This document shows, piece by piece, positions 18,631-27,960 of a stretch of DNA of 64,000 nucleotides. The stretch's first letter is position 1; each line of letters opens with the position of its first letter. The DNA is from Symbiodinium microadriaticum (lineage: Eukaryota; Sar; Dinophyceae; Suessiales; Symbiodiniaceae): contig LSRX01000065.1 in assembly GCA_001939145.1 (NCBI GenBank), positions 395,384 to 459,383 of the forward strand. Direction: 5' to 3'. Both the position numbers and the translations under genes were made by a program. Below the pieces are notes generated by a model. That model was not told the origin of the DNA. It saw only the letters and a program-made list of their open reading frames with translations, and did not search any database.

Positions 18631-18704
18631 CAGCACACCTTCGCAAGACCAAGCACCCCCGGACCATGGGCTCTCTGGCAGGAGCCCCTCGATCCGAACC
18701 CCAC
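18631..18704 (-). CDS. Unrecognised membrane-like protein, exon 3
   Basis: Acceptor gatgttcag|GTGG and a perfect donor GTAAGT. Frame set by exon 2: GVRIEGLLPESPWSGGAWS, CEGVL. The 74-bp length with one base carried in leaves phase 0. Confidence 0.6.
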
Positions 18705-19002
18705 CTGAACATCCCAAAAAAGATCAGACAAAAACCTATTCAAAATTGTTTAGGGTTAGGGTTTAGGGTTTAGGGTTTAAACCTATTCAAAAACCTCCTC
18801 GAACTCAACAAAAAACACACCAGAAACACCCAACAAGGCTGAACAATCCCGCAAACAACCCTACAGAAAGACTGTTAAAGGCTCTCCAAAGCCTGCCACA
18901 TCTCACAAAGCCCTGAAACAACCGTTAAAAAAAAAACTACAAAACCCTGGTAAAAAAAAGATCCTAAACCATTAACCCTAAAACCCTAAAGCCCTACCAA
19001 AC

Positions 19003-19084
19003 CTTCACGGCCCTCCTTGTGTCCGAAGGAGATGACATACGCGATTCGCCCATCCCGGCTTGCTGGGATGCACCTTCGGGGCTT
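19003..19084 (-). CDS. Unrecognised membrane-like protein, exon 2
   Basis: Acceptor aaatgtcag, donor GAAG|GTTTGG. It reads KPRRCIPASRDGRIAYVISF then GHKEGREG. The intron after it (298 bp) carries CCCTAAA units and an A-rich tract. Confidence 0.6.
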
Positions 19085-19228
19085 CTGACATTTTGGGGTT
19101 TGGGGGTTTAGGGGTTTAAGGCTTCAGGGGTTGAAGGGTTTAGGGCTTTTGGGTTAGGGGTTTAGGGGCTTAAGGGTTTAGGGAGTTAGGGGATTATAGG
19201 TTCAGGGTTTAGGGTGTGATGTAGGCGC

Positions 19229-19284
19229 CTCAAAATTAAAAGCATGCTGCTGGGCAATGAGGAACCGACAAGTAATATTGCTAG
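19229..19284 (-). CDS. Unrecognised membrane-like protein, exon 1 of those found
   Basis: A good polypyrimidine tract (cctccttacaattcgccatag) precedes it. It reads SNITCRFLIAQQHAFNFE and ends at a GC donor (GAG|GCGCCT) in phase 0, as exon 2 needs. The exact acceptor may be 4 bp further in (ctag at 19281). Upstream exons probably exist: the stretch near 19430-19490 (CCSTLVFFEGFSCSF) is a candidate, but its donor is unclear. No homologous family is recognised for this gene. Confidence 0.5.
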
Positions 19285-19670
19285 CTATGGCGAATTGTAA
19301 GGAGGTTAAAGTGTTTCATAGGGCTTATGGGGGTTTTGATTGTCTTTTACAGGGTTTCATGGCATTAAAAAAAGGGTTCTGAGCTTAGCAATGCTTTCTT
19401 AAGGCTTGTTTCAGTCTCATGAATGAGCAGGAAAACCCTTCAAAAAACACAAGGGTTGAACAACAGCTGAAATGGAAAACAATCTGAGCCCTGTTACATC
19501 CTACTGCCAAAGGTCCATGTATCCATACAGTATACAGTAAATGCATATAGGCCCCAAAGTACTTACATACGTACTACTTGAATGCTCAAGCATGTGCTAT
19601 ATCGGTACATGGACCCTATCAAATCCTGTAGCAAACCCTGCAAAACCCTCTACAGAACCCTTGCAGGAAA

Positions 19671-19770
19671 CCTATAACGTAAACCCTAAGCCCTGAACCC
19701 TAAACCCTAAACCCCTAAACCCTAAACCCGAACTCCTAAACCCCCTAACCCCTAACCCCTAAACCCTAAC
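19671..19770. repeat. CCCTAAA array
   Basis: About eleven units, mixed 7 and 8 bp. It lies just upstream of a G/C-rich stretch (19790-19960) rich in CCCCTGGCC units, which I could not assign. Confidence 0.8.
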
Positions 19771-19987
19771 CCCGAAATTCCCACTTGGCCTGCTTGGGCT
19801 ACATTGATTTTCCCCTTGATCCCCCTGACCGGTGCTGGGCCCCCTGGCCGCTCTGGCCCCCCTGGCCCCCTAGCCACCTGACACTCCTGGCCCGGCGCCT
19901 CCCAGCACTCCAAACCTGCCAGGCCCTTCCGTGCTTACAGGAGGCGTTTGCATCTTGAGGTGGGAATTGAGGGCGCAGCCCTAAGCC

Positions 19988-20194
19988 CTAACAGGAAGTA
20001 ATTTGGGTGATAGCCTGTGACTTCTCACAGCGGGGGGGGGGAGGGGGAAAATTGAAGAAATCCCAGTTGCGATGGATTCTCTCGCGACATCTTTCGTGGG
20101 TCGCTGGGCGCAGGATGCGCCGCCACCCACAGATCCCTGGAAGTGGGGTGGCGCTATCGGTGCATGGATATTCATCCCCATGCGGGCAGACGCC
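19988..20194 (-). CDS. Unrecognised protein, terminal exon
   Basis: Begins immediately after a TTTAG|GGC acceptor supplied by a TTTAGGG unit, in phase 0 as required by the upstream exon. It reads GVCPHGDEYPCTDSATPLPG, then CGWRRILRPATHERCRERIH and RNWDFFNFPPPPP, to a TAG. There are several Cys and Arg. A different reading frame is also open, so splice phase is the main argument. Confidence 0.45.
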   Translation of the reverse strand, partial: GVCPHGDEYPCTDSATPLPGICGWRRILRPATHERCRERIHRNWDFFNFPPPPPRCEKSQAITQITSC

Positions 20195-20281
20195 CTAAAC
20201 CCTAAACCGTAATCCCTAACCCCTAACCCGTAAACCCCTAAACGCTAGGCCCTTGATGTCCCCTTAGAAGCCAGGGCCCAC

Positions 20282-20345
20282 CTTGAGGAGGTCTAAGTCA
20301 ATCGGCTGACGTGGCAGTGGCATCCACAAGGCACTGCTTTGAAGC
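20282..20345 (-). CDS. Unrecognised protein, exon before last
   Basis: Perfect acceptor ttttccag|G and donor CAAG|GTGGGC, 64 bp. With two bases carried in it reads LQSSALWMPLPRQPIDLDLL and ends in phase 0. Confidence 0.5.
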
Positions 20346-20457
20346 CTGGAAAATTAAGGCTTTAGGGGTTTGGGGTTCAGGGGGGTTGAGGGTTTACAGA
20401 GTTTAGGGTTTAGGGTTTAGGGGTTTAGGGGTTTAGGGTTTAGGACGTACAGCGAAC

Positions 20458-20565
20458 CCCAGGAGCTTGGAATATGGATTTAGGATGATTCGTGCTAGGA
20501 TCCCTGCTATTTTTACCTTGAAGGTACCAGGATCATGGTGTTCCAGCTCTCTGGCTTCTACCACC
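20458..20565 (-). CDS. Unrecognised protein, internal exon
   Basis: Starts at a TTTAG|GG acceptor. It reads VVEARELEHHDPGTFKVKIA then GILARIILNPYSKLLG. Donor CTGGG|GTTCGC leaves phase 2, matching the next exon. This is the strongest exon of the gene: 35 codons of clean protein-like sequence. Confidence 0.55.
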
Positions 20566-20627
20566 CTAAACCCTAAACCCTAGACCCTGTCTTCCCTAAA
20601 ACCCTCCATGCTGCGACTACCCCAAAC

Positions 20628-20663
20628 CCTACTTCCCGCGGTGGAGTCAAAGAGCCTTTGTTC
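20628..20663 (-). CDS. Unrecognised protein, small internal exon
   Basis: 36 bp between acceptor gtttgag and donor GTAGG|GTTTGG, phases 2 in and 2 out. It reads NKGSLTPPREVG. The following intron would be only 62 bp, made mostly of TTTAGGG-like sequence. Another frame (EEQRLFDSTAGSR) is also open, so this exon is less sure. Confidence 0.35.
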
Positions 20664-20685
20664 CTCAAACCCGGAACGATAAGGG

Positions 20686-20782
20686 TCCATGTATTCAAAA
20701 AGTAGATACTTTGGCCTTAAAGTCGTCCCTCAAAAGGTACTTTGAGGCAAATGTATAGACTATATGAGTATGAGTACATGGA
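20686..20782. mobile_element. MITE family H within an intron
   Basis: Ends agggtccatgtattc and gtacatggaccctt are inverted, with tactttggccttaaag inside. It occupies most of the intron 20664-20807. Other copies are at 19509-19611, 43795-43888, 50039-50108, 51826-51936, 56470-56574 and 59123-59222. Confidence 0.6.
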
Positions 20783-20807
20783 CCCTTCGGGGAAAAGCCT
20801 AATCTAC

Positions 20808-20852
20808 CGACGCAGACACCAGAGATATCGGCCCAAAGTTACTGATATGGAG
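20808..20852 (-). CDS. Unrecognised protein, internal exon
   Basis: 45 bp between acceptor aaaaagtag and donor GTCG|GTAGAT, reading SISVTLGRYLWCLR with matching phases. Confidence 0.4.
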
Positions 20853-20874
20853 CTACTTTTTAGGCTTTTTATAA

Positions 20875-20979
20875 CTTACTTCCCCAAGTAGCCAGGGAAA
20901 GACGAGGTTAAACTTTCAGATTGCTACTAAATTATAAAAGCCCAAAAAGCTATTAAAGGTTGGGTTATGGGAGAACTAA
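20875..20979. mobile_element. MITE family F within an intron
   Basis: Intron 20853-20981 is the element plus about 22 bp on its 3' side and 2 bp on its 5' side. The donor would be GC (CTACA|GCTTAG) immediately at the element's end. Confidence 0.65.
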
Positions 20980-20981
20980 GC

Positions 20982-21041
20982 TGTAGGGATTCCGCCTTCA
21001 GGATTTGAGGCTTGAGAGTTTGGGTTCCGCAGCCTTCAGCC
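20982..21041 (-). CDS. Unrecognised protein, first exon found
   Basis: Starts at TTTAG|G of a TTTAGGG unit. It reads AEGCGTQTLKPQILKAESL and ends directly at family F with a GC donor. Phase 2 fits the next exon. The exon further upstream is unclear (KAELEVLNW near 21070-21105 is a candidate). Confidence 0.45.
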
Positions 21042-21159
21042 CTAAACCCTAAACCCCAAACCCTAAACTTTCCAGTTTAGGACTTCGAGTTCGGCCTTGA
21101 CAGTTTAGGCCTTTCGGGTTTTAATTAAGGACGAAGCGTTGGACTTTGTGTAATTTGGG

Positions 21160-21252
21160 TAGTTCCCTAAATCAGGGTCCCTTTTCCGGCTCCTTCTTTT
21201 TGGGTGCCGTACTATGTTTGGAACCCAAAAAGGACGCCTAATTTAGAGCACT
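21160..21252. mobile_element. MITE family G
   Basis: gggtagttccctaaatcagg left and agagcactaccca right. Confidence 0.6.
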
Positions 21253-21544
21253 ACCCATTTGACGTTTGAAGAGGGACTTAGCTTTTTCGAGGCCCCGAAA
21301 AATCCCTGAACACACTACAACCAAACAACACAACACCCCTGGAAGGACTCCTGAACAATCCTGTGGGGAAAGAACAAACTCAAATCTAAACCGTAGACCC
21401 AAATACATCCTAAACTCACTAACACAATGAACCCTAAACCCTTGAACCCAAACCGCCCCGATCCCTGCTGAACGCTGCACCCCTATAATCACCCTACAAT
21501 AGCAGCTTAAACCCGTGAGGAACCTGTAAAAGAGCCCTCAAAAC

Positions 21545-21745
21545 AGAACCAATAGTACCCTAGGGCCCTAAACCCTAGACCCTAAACCCCAAACCCTAAA
21601 CCCCAATCCCTAAACCCCAATCCCTAAACCCCAATCCCTAAACCCCAAACCCTGAACCCAAAACCCAAAATCCTAAAGCCTGAAGCCTAAACCCTAAACC
21701 CCAAAGCCCAAACCCCAAAACCCTAAACCCGAATCCCCTAAACAG
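21545..21745. repeat. CCCTAAA array
   Basis: About twenty-five units, including a run of CCCCAATCCCTAAA dimers. Confidence 0.85.
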
Positions 21746-21781
21746 CAGCCTGAAAAGTCTGGCCTTTGGGCCACAGCTCAT

Positions 21782-21887
21782 GGGTAGTTCTGTAGATTCG
21801 GGTCCCTTTTTGGGTCCCCAATATAGTACGGCACCCTTATGTAAAGAGGACCCTCAAAGGGACCCTAATTTTTTTAGAGAACTACCC
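21782..21887. mobile_element. MITE family G
   Basis: gggtagttctgtagattcgg left, ttagagaactaccc right, agtacggcaccctt inside. Confidence 0.65.
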
Positions 21888-22415
21888 TCCTGAAGTTCTT
21901 GGTCCCTGATTGGAGCCTGTATAAGCCGTAAAGCCACAATGTAGGGTTTACGGCTTCGGGTTTCATCAACGGTTTACGGCTTGGGGTTCCTGAAAGGAAG
22001 GGGCTTAGGGTTTGCGGCTTAGGGTTTCCTGAAAGGAAGGGGTTTAGGCTTTACGGTTCAGGGTTCCCCAAAAGGGGTTTAGGGTTCAGGGGTGTAGGGT
22101 TCAGGGTTCCCCCAAAAAGGGTTGTAGGGTTTAGGGAGTCCTGACAGGAATCCTAAACCCTAAACCCGAAACCCGAAACCCTAAACCCTTACACCCTTAA
22201 CCCCAAACCCTAACACCCTAAACCCTAGCACCCTTACACCCTAACACCCTGACACCCTAAACCCTTCCACCCTAAACCCTAAACGAAGACGAAGGAGCGG
22301 CTCCCGCCATCTCTCCGGCACTTCCCGAAAGCACCAGCGCGACGTTAGAAAGCCCCAGTCACCTGCTTGGAGGAAGGAGGGACTTAGTAAGCAAGGTTTA
22401 GGGAAGCTGGTTCCC

Positions 22416-22505
22416 TGTTGGGGCTATATTAAAAATGATCATTTTTAATCCTTATTAGGGTTTTATTATACCAAAAATGTAAAATTGTATCCAACAAGGA
22501 CCCAG
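22416..22505. mobile_element. MITE family E
   Basis: Nearly identical over its whole length to 25407-25506 (gctggttccctgttggggct to tccaacaaggacccag), with a third diverged copy at 35264-35360. It contains the palindrome aaaatgatcatttt. Confidence 0.7.
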
Positions 22506-22845
22506 GAATAGTGTTGCTTCGTATTCCGGGGGGGTATAGACACCTAGGGAGATTGGGTCTAGGGGCTCAGGGTTAGCGGTTTTGGATTCATTTGAGGTTC
22601 ACTAATCTGAAAGATAAGGGGTTCAATCGGGCTTAACGTAAATGCCCCACCGCCCCTTACGCCCGCCCTTCTAGAATTTTCAGAAGAGCCCTATTCCAAT
22701 TCGCCTCGGCCCCCGGCCGAAGCGGTCAGAGGTTCCTATTCGGATTCCCTCTATTCCCCACCTCTTAAGGCTGACATTGGCTCCGGTCTCACGTGACCTA
22801 CCTGGGGAAGCCCAGCACAGACAACTGGCCCTCTCGCAGCTGCCG

Positions 22846-23069
22846 TCACGGCTTGCTTAGCCTGGCCTTCGAAAGGGGTGGGGCAGAGGTCGTGCGACTC
22901 AGTGGCCTCGCTGCTCGGAGCTTAAGGCGGAACCCGGTGATGAACAGCTCCTGCTCCCGGCTGCTCAGGGCGAACCACCACAGCACCAGCACCGCCACCT
23001 CGCGATTGTCCATGATGAGGATCCACTGCCACACCGCCTCCGGCATCGCGGACCCGGGCGCGAAGGGGG
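22846..23069 (-). CDS. Protein with a Trp/Val-rich membrane-like segment, C-terminal exon
   Basis: Strong G/C in third codon positions throughout: PEAVWQWILIMDNREVAVLV, LWWFALSSREQELFITGF, then a basic Ser/Pro-rich tail to TGA (LSKARLSKP). The hydrophobic run is long enough to cross a membrane. Upstream (23195-23080) a second open frame on the same strand (CFWRFVHVRPDHASDDDREL) is shifted relative to this one, with no room for an intron between. Either a frameshift or an assembly error separates them. No family recognised. Confidence 0.55.
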
Positions 23070-23079
23070 CTGGCAACCT

Positions 23080-23195
23080 TGCAACCCGAAGCCCAAAATG
23101 AGTTCCCGATCATCATCCGACGCATGGTCCGGTCTCACATGCACAAAGCGCCAGAAACAAGTTGACCAGGCGTACAAGCCAGCTCTGAGGCGCAA
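23080..23195 (-). CDS. Upstream part of the same coding region, other frame
   Basis: Open frame AGLYAWSTCFWRFVHVRPD then DDDRELILGFGLQ, ending near donor-like CAAG|GTTGCC. A GT..AG intron to the next exon would be only 8 bp, so I treat the junction as a probable frameshift. Confidence 0.4.
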
Positions 23196-23394
23196 CCTTT
23201 CAGCGGACTGCGCACGTTGGCAAGCGCGAGGACTGCGACGACGAGTCAGGCGGAAGCGGCCTCAGCCCCAACCGTGCACGTGGGCATGGATAAAGACGGT
23301 TTAGGGTTTAGGGTTTAGGGTTTAGGATTTGCTTTCTTGGCGGATTATGAGGGGACATTCCTTTCGCCAGTCTTTCGCGCGGCCTCCATGACAC

Positions 23395-23880
23395 CCTAAA
23401 CCCTGAACCCCTAAACTCTAAACCCTAAACCCTAATCCCTTAACCAAAGCCCACTAAACCCTAAACCGTAAACCCTAAACCCTCAACCCCTGAACCCTAA
23501 ACCCTAAACTCTAAACCCTAAACCCTAATCCCTTAACCAAAGCCCACTAAACCCTAAACCGTAAACCCTAAACCCTCAACCCCTGAACCCTAAACCCTAA
23601 ACTCTAAACCCTAAACCCTAATCCCTTAACCAAAGCCCACTAAACCCTAAACCCTAAACCCCAAACCCCTAAACCCCTAAACCCTAAACCCTAACCCCTC
23701 AACCCCTCAACCCCTAAACCCCTAAACCCTAAACCCCTAAACCCTAAACCCCTAAACCCTAAACCCCTAAACCCCTAAACCCCTAAACCCCTAAACTCTA
23801 AACGCTAAACCCTAAACCCCTGAAGCCCTAAACCCCTGACACCCCTAAGCCCTAAACCCCTGAAACCCAAAACCCTGAAA
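23395..23880. repeat. CCCTAAA array with an embedded 93-bp tandem repeat
   Basis: Between about 23400 and 23660 a 93-bp unit, marked by taaccaaagcccactaaacc at 23441, 23534 and 23627, occurs almost three times. Each unit is itself made of CCCTAAA variants. The remainder is CCCCTAAA. Confidence 0.85.
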
Positions 23881-23960
23881 CTGGGTACGTCGGACCCTCG
23901 GACCTAGTGGCTTTCGCGTCGAGTGATATAGCACTCGAGATGTGGGTAGCTCTCTAAACT

Positions 23961-24165
23961 AGGGTTTAGGCCTGAGGGTTTAGGGTTTAGGGGTTGAGGA
24001 TATAGGGTCTAGAGTTGAGGGTTGAGGATTCAGGGTTTAGGCCTGAGGGTTTAGGGTCTAGGGTTTGGGGTTGAGGATTTAGGGTCTAGAGTTGAGGGTT
24101 GAGGATTTAGGGTTTAGGCCTGAGGGTTTAGGGTGTAGGGTTTGGGGTTGAGGATTTAGGGCTTA
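23961..24165. repeat. Tandem repeat, unit 71-77 bp, of TTTAGGG variants
   Basis: The marker ttaggcctgagggtttaggg recurs at 23966, 24037 and 24114. Units contain ggttgaggat and tctagagttgaggg. Confidence 0.75.
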
Positions 24166-24166
24166 G

Positions 24167-24242
24167 GGCTACTGCTCGGGACCTTTTGTCGGAAATGCAG
24201 AGAAGGCGGCACCCTTATAGCAAGGATCCCAAAGTGGACCCA
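24167..24242 (+). CDS. Plus-strand gene, internal exon
   Basis: Acceptor ggcttag|G, then ATARDLLSEMQRRRHPYSKD and PKVDP, donor CCA|GTCAGA leaving phase 0. Basic, clearly protein-like. A possible exon before it (VRRTLGPSGFRVE, 23886-23927, donor GTGATA) has the right phase. Confidence 0.5.
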
Positions 24243-24420
24243 GTCAGAAACCTCGGGTCTTTAAGGTTCCTTGGACCAGGGTTTCAGAACCAGGATTTAG
24301 GGCTTAGGGTTTAGGGTTTAGGGTTTCAAAACCAGGATTTTAGGGTTTAGGGTTTAGGGTTTCGGAACCAGGATTTTACGATTTAGGGTTTAGGGTTATC
24401 TAAACCCCAACCCCACCCAG

Positions 24421-24636
24421 GTAATGTATGTTGCGGGAGCCATACTTGAAGGAAAAGGAATTATGGGCCTTGTTTCGAAGCCCCTAAACCGCCTCAAGCA
24501 TGATGGAAGAGATGGCATCCACTTCAGTTTCCCGCCACATGCACAGGTCCTCCTGCCCATCTTCGAAGAACTGGCAGACAACCTTGGCGGAGCGACGGCT
24601 GCCAAAGCAAAACCACCAATTACATCAGAGCTTAAG
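24421..24636 (+). CDS. Plus-strand gene, second exon
   Basis: Acceptor ccacccag|GTAATG, 72 codons with good codon use: MYVAGAILEGKGIMGLVSKP, HFSFPPHAQVLLPIFEELAD, then LGGATAAKAKPPITSEL, donor AAG|GTTTAG. Phases 0 and 0. The minus strand across this stretch is also open but poorer. No family recognised. The intron before it is 178 bp of TTTAGGG variants. Confidence 0.6.
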
Positions 24637-25055
24637 GTTTAGGGTCAAGGGTTTAGGGTTTAATCACACCAGGATGCGACAAAAAAAGGCCCTACACCCC
24701 AAACCCTACATCCTAAACCCTTAGGTTCACCTGTACTTCTGTTGTTTTCGCGGGGTGCTGATCTCAAGTTATACCAAGAATCCTGAAACCTAATGAAGAG
24801 TAGCACTACTAAGTCCCTAAACCCTGAAAGCCCTAAAACCCTTCAACAACCCTACACCCTTACAAACCCTCCCCTAACCCCCTTCAGGCACCACCAAATC
24901 ACACTCGCTTCAAACAAACCCTACATTTTGGACGAAACTAGAGACTCCCCAACTCCTGAATTAAGGAAAACGGTTGATAATAACAATTTTGCATTTGCCA
25001 TGTTAAGGAATAGGGTTTAGGGTTTAGGGGTTTCAGGTTTAGGGGTTTAGGGCTT

Positions 25056-25157
25056 ACGGTTGATGATATAAATCCTGCATGACCCAAAATAAAGAAGATA
25101 CCATCATTACCATAGTTAGGGTCCTTAAGGTAATGCAAGATATAAATATCATCAACA
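25056..25157. mobile_element. MITE family C
   Basis: acggttgatgatataaatcc left, aatatcatcaac right. Forward orientation. Confidence 0.7.
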
Positions 25158-25169
25158 GGAATTTACCGG

Positions 25170-25400
25170 AAAATTGCAGCCGGAACCCTATATGATACAT
25201 GGTATCAAGGAATGTTTACCTTAAGTTTGTTTACAGTCGGAGCCCGAATATGGTACGTAAGGTACCTTCCGAATTTTGACCTTAAGCTTTACAGCAAGGA
25301 AACCCTAACATGATATGTAAGCTACCTTCCTCAATTAAGGAACATTTACCTTACGTTACAGTCGGAACCCTCATCCGATATGCAAGGTATCTTCCTTTTG
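25170..25400. repeat. Fourfold tandem-like repeat of about 65 bp
   Basis: The string ccggaaccctatatgatac / cggagcccgaatatggtacg / aggaaaccctaacatgatat / cggaaccctcatccgatatg recurs with aaggtaccttcc and accttaagtttac between. Four diverged units. No gene seen. Confidence 0.5.
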
Positions 25401-25406
25401 ATTAAA

Positions 25407-25506
25407 GCTGGTTCCCTGTTGGGGCTATATTAAAAATGATCATTTTTAATCCTTATTGGGGTTTTATTATACCAAAAATGTAAAATTGTATCCAACAAGG
25501 ACCCAG
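25407..25506. mobile_element. MITE family E
   Basis: Near-identical to 22416-22505. It ends 40 bp before a candidate start exon. Confidence 0.7.
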
Positions 25507-25546
25507 AAAGGCTCTTGGAGCTTCTGAACCCTAAAACCGCAACGGC

Positions 25547-25578
25547 ATGGCGGACTCCTTCTCTTCACGGGTGGAAGG
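25547..25578 (+). CDS. Candidate first exon
   Basis: ATG then ADSFSSRVEG, donor GG|GTAAGG. Short, but it starts with ATG and closes with a consensus donor. The following stretch YIFAQKGVIYSSLRMLEAL (25693-25752) is open on the same strand, but the phases do not match simply. Confidence 0.35.
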
Positions 25579-26075
25579 GTAAGGAAATTCTGGAAATCGA
25601 GGGGGGGCCAAATTTTCTTGGAACCCTGCACACCAGGGCTTAGTGTTTAGGGTTTAGGGTCCTGAACACCAGGGTTTAGGGTCTAGGGCTCGCCAGTACA
25701 TCTTTGCTCAGAAGGGTGTCATCTACAGTTCCCTAAGGATGCTTGAGGCTCTATAGGGTGCCGAAGGGGTGTTGTACGGTTTAGGGTTTAGGGTTTAAGT
25801 GTCAGGGCTTCGAGCGTAGGGTTTAGGGCTTAGGAGAATAATGAGTTTATCTTGTTTCCGACTGCTCAGCCTTTAAGAGGGAGAGGCCCTGCAAGTACTA
25901 CAAGCATTACAGGCGTCTTACTAGCTAGAATAGGGTTTCGGAGTCTATCATTACAGAATCACCAAATGAGGAAGCCTAAACCCTAAACCCTAAGCCCTAA
26001 ACCCTAAACCCTAAACCGTGGCTATTTTGGTAATTATACAGGATTCTGTGCCATTACATGGCCTTGAAGAAAGTA

Positions 26076-26269
26076 CCCAGAGGCTCCTTAATTAAGGAAG
26101 ATATGAGACTTTCCGAAAATTAGGGATACCTTATTTAGGGGTCCTACGATTTAGGGTACTATACTAGGGTCCCCTATTTTCGCAAACCCGCATATCTTTC
26201 ATCATATTGGTGGTTCCGATTAAAACTTAAGGCATATTCCTTGAGTTAAGGGGTTTTGGAGCCTCTGGG
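26076..26269. mobile_element. MITE family A split by a nested family K element
   Basis: Family A ends (cccagaggctccttaatta and ttttggagcctctggg) enclose a K element of about 100 bp (gactttccgaaaattaggg to ctattttcgcaaaccc). ATAT flanks K on both sides as a short target duplication. A free K copy is at 27709-27822. Confidence 0.7.
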
Positions 26270-26373
26270 TAGTCTTTAAACCAATGTCAGGGTCTTATGT
26301 TTACTTTTGCCCTCATGTAGCTGGGACCTGTAAGAAAGAGCAAGAAACCCTAAACCCTAAACCCTACGACAAG

Positions 26374-26441
26374 GAGCTTCCTTCTCTTCCACGCCCAAGA
26401 AGAAGGAAGGGAAGAAGAAGTTCTGCAACCTGCCCCGAACG
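26374..26441 (+). CDS. Lys-rich exon
   Basis: Acceptor ctacgacaag|G. The frame with G/C-rich third positions reads ASFSSTPKKKEGKKKFCNLP then RT, donor ACG|GTTTAG. PKKKEGKKKF resembles a nuclear localisation signal. Another frame (FHAQEEGREEEVLQ) is also open, so the frame is a judgement on codon use. Confidence 0.45.
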
Positions 26442-26597
26442 GTTTAGGGCTTTAGGGGTTTAGGGGTTAGGGGTTTACGGAGTTTAGGGGTTTAGGGGTT
26501 TCGGGTGTAGGTAGGGGCTTTGGAGTTGCGGGGTTTAGGGTTTAGGGAAACCCGAGCGTCCTACGTCCTTGTGTGGACTCCAGTCCCCCAAATTTGG

Positions 26598-26786
26598 GGT
26601 CCCCTTACAGGTCCCTAGAGAAGTACGGCACCCATATATAAAAAAGGAGCTTAAAGGGGGACAAGAACTTGGAGAACTACCCATACGGTTGATGATATAA
26701 ATCCTGCACTACCCAAAATAAGGAAGATACCACAATTCCCACAGTTTAGGGTTCTGAAGGTAAGGCAAGATTTATCTCATCAGCAG
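26598..26786. mobile_element. Adjacent MITEs, family G (26598-26683) and family C (26684-26786)
   Basis: G ends ggagaactaccca and C begins immediately with tacggttgatgatataaatc. C ends atctcatcagcag. Forward orientation for C. Confidence 0.6.
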
Positions 26787-27081
26787 CATTGTTCCTACAC
26801 GGGTCAGAAGGGTCCTGCGGCGCTGGACCCTTGAGCGAAGATTCTGTCTGAAACGATCTTTTCCACAGACTCCGAAACCCCTTCATGGAGGGGTGGGGCT
26901 CTTCTGAGGCTTGAACCCTAAACCCTAAACCCTAAACCCTAAAGCCCAAACCCTAAGCTCTAAACCCGAAACTCTAAACCGTTCGCTCTACCTAAACCCG
27001 GAAAGAACCTGCCTTCGACGGTTCCTTCTTATGACATCCTTACACAAATCCTTTTTTTTTGATCCAGGTAAAACCCTAACG

Positions 27082-27194
27082 CAGAGACTCCAAAACCCCT
27101 TAATTGAGGAATATACCTTAAAAGTATAATAGGAACCCTAATAAGATTTAAGGCTTATATTCATTACTTACGGGGGGATTTCGGAGTCTCTGGG
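27082..27194. mobile_element. MITE family A
   Basis: cagagactccaaaacccctt left and tttcggagtctctggg right. Confidence 0.7.
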
Positions 27195-27566
27195 CTCAAC
27201 CCTAGGCCCTAAACCCTAAACCCTAAAACCCTATAACCCTAAAACCCTAAACCCTAAAACCCTATAACCAAGCCCCAAGCCCAGCTTCCTGGGCTCTTCT
27301 TGAAGGCCCTCAACCCGGCTAATCAAACCTAAACCCAAAGTAAACCCCTAAACCCCTGTAAACCCCTAAGCCCCTATAAACCCCTAAACGGGTTTTGGAG
27401 CCTCTGGAAAACCGGCCCTGAACCGGATGGCCTAATCAGACCGCTCCCGGCAGGAAGCTTCTTCCACAAAGACGTCCAGCAACCATGTTCCTTGTCTCGG
27501 ACTGATATGGGGTTATAGTTTCCTTTATAAGGATTCTATAGGGTTTAGGGTTTAAGGGTCCATGTA

Positions 27567-27671
27567 CCGGTTGATGATATAGATCCTGCATTACCCATAG
27601 TAATAAGGAACATGCCATACTTCCCATAGTCTAGGGTCCTTATGGTAATGCAGGATGTATATCATCAGCAG
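27567..27671. mobile_element. MITE family C
   Basis: accggttgatgatatagatc left, atatcatcagcag right. It interrupts a family H-like end (aagggtccatgtacc). Confidence 0.65.
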
Positions 27672-27708
27672 TATGTGGTTATAGGGCCTCGGTATACTTG
27701 AAGATATG

Positions 27709-27822
27709 CATATGGGGCTTTCCGAAAATAGGGGACGCTAATATAGTACCCTAAATAATAGGATCCTTATTATAAGGACCCCAAAATAGGGTATCCCTAA
27801 TTTTCGGAAAGTCCCATATGTT
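27709..27822. mobile_element. MITE family K
   Basis: catatggggctttccgaaaa left and ttttcggaaagtcccatatg right, perfect inverted ends of about 19 bp. Confidence 0.65.
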
Positions 27823-27960
27823 GGTATGTTTCCTTATTTCAGAGTGGGCTTAGTCTTTAAGCGCTCAAACTGCCGGGCTTCAACAGTTAGAACACAAGCA
27901 AACGGACAACTAGAACCGGGTGTTGGGGTGCTGGGGTATGCATTCTTGTACATCCACCTC

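Noticed and set aside
23395-23660. Regular repeats resembling a CRISPR array
   Set aside because: The 93-bp units have no unique spacers and are built of CCCTAAA variants. The genome is eukaryotic.
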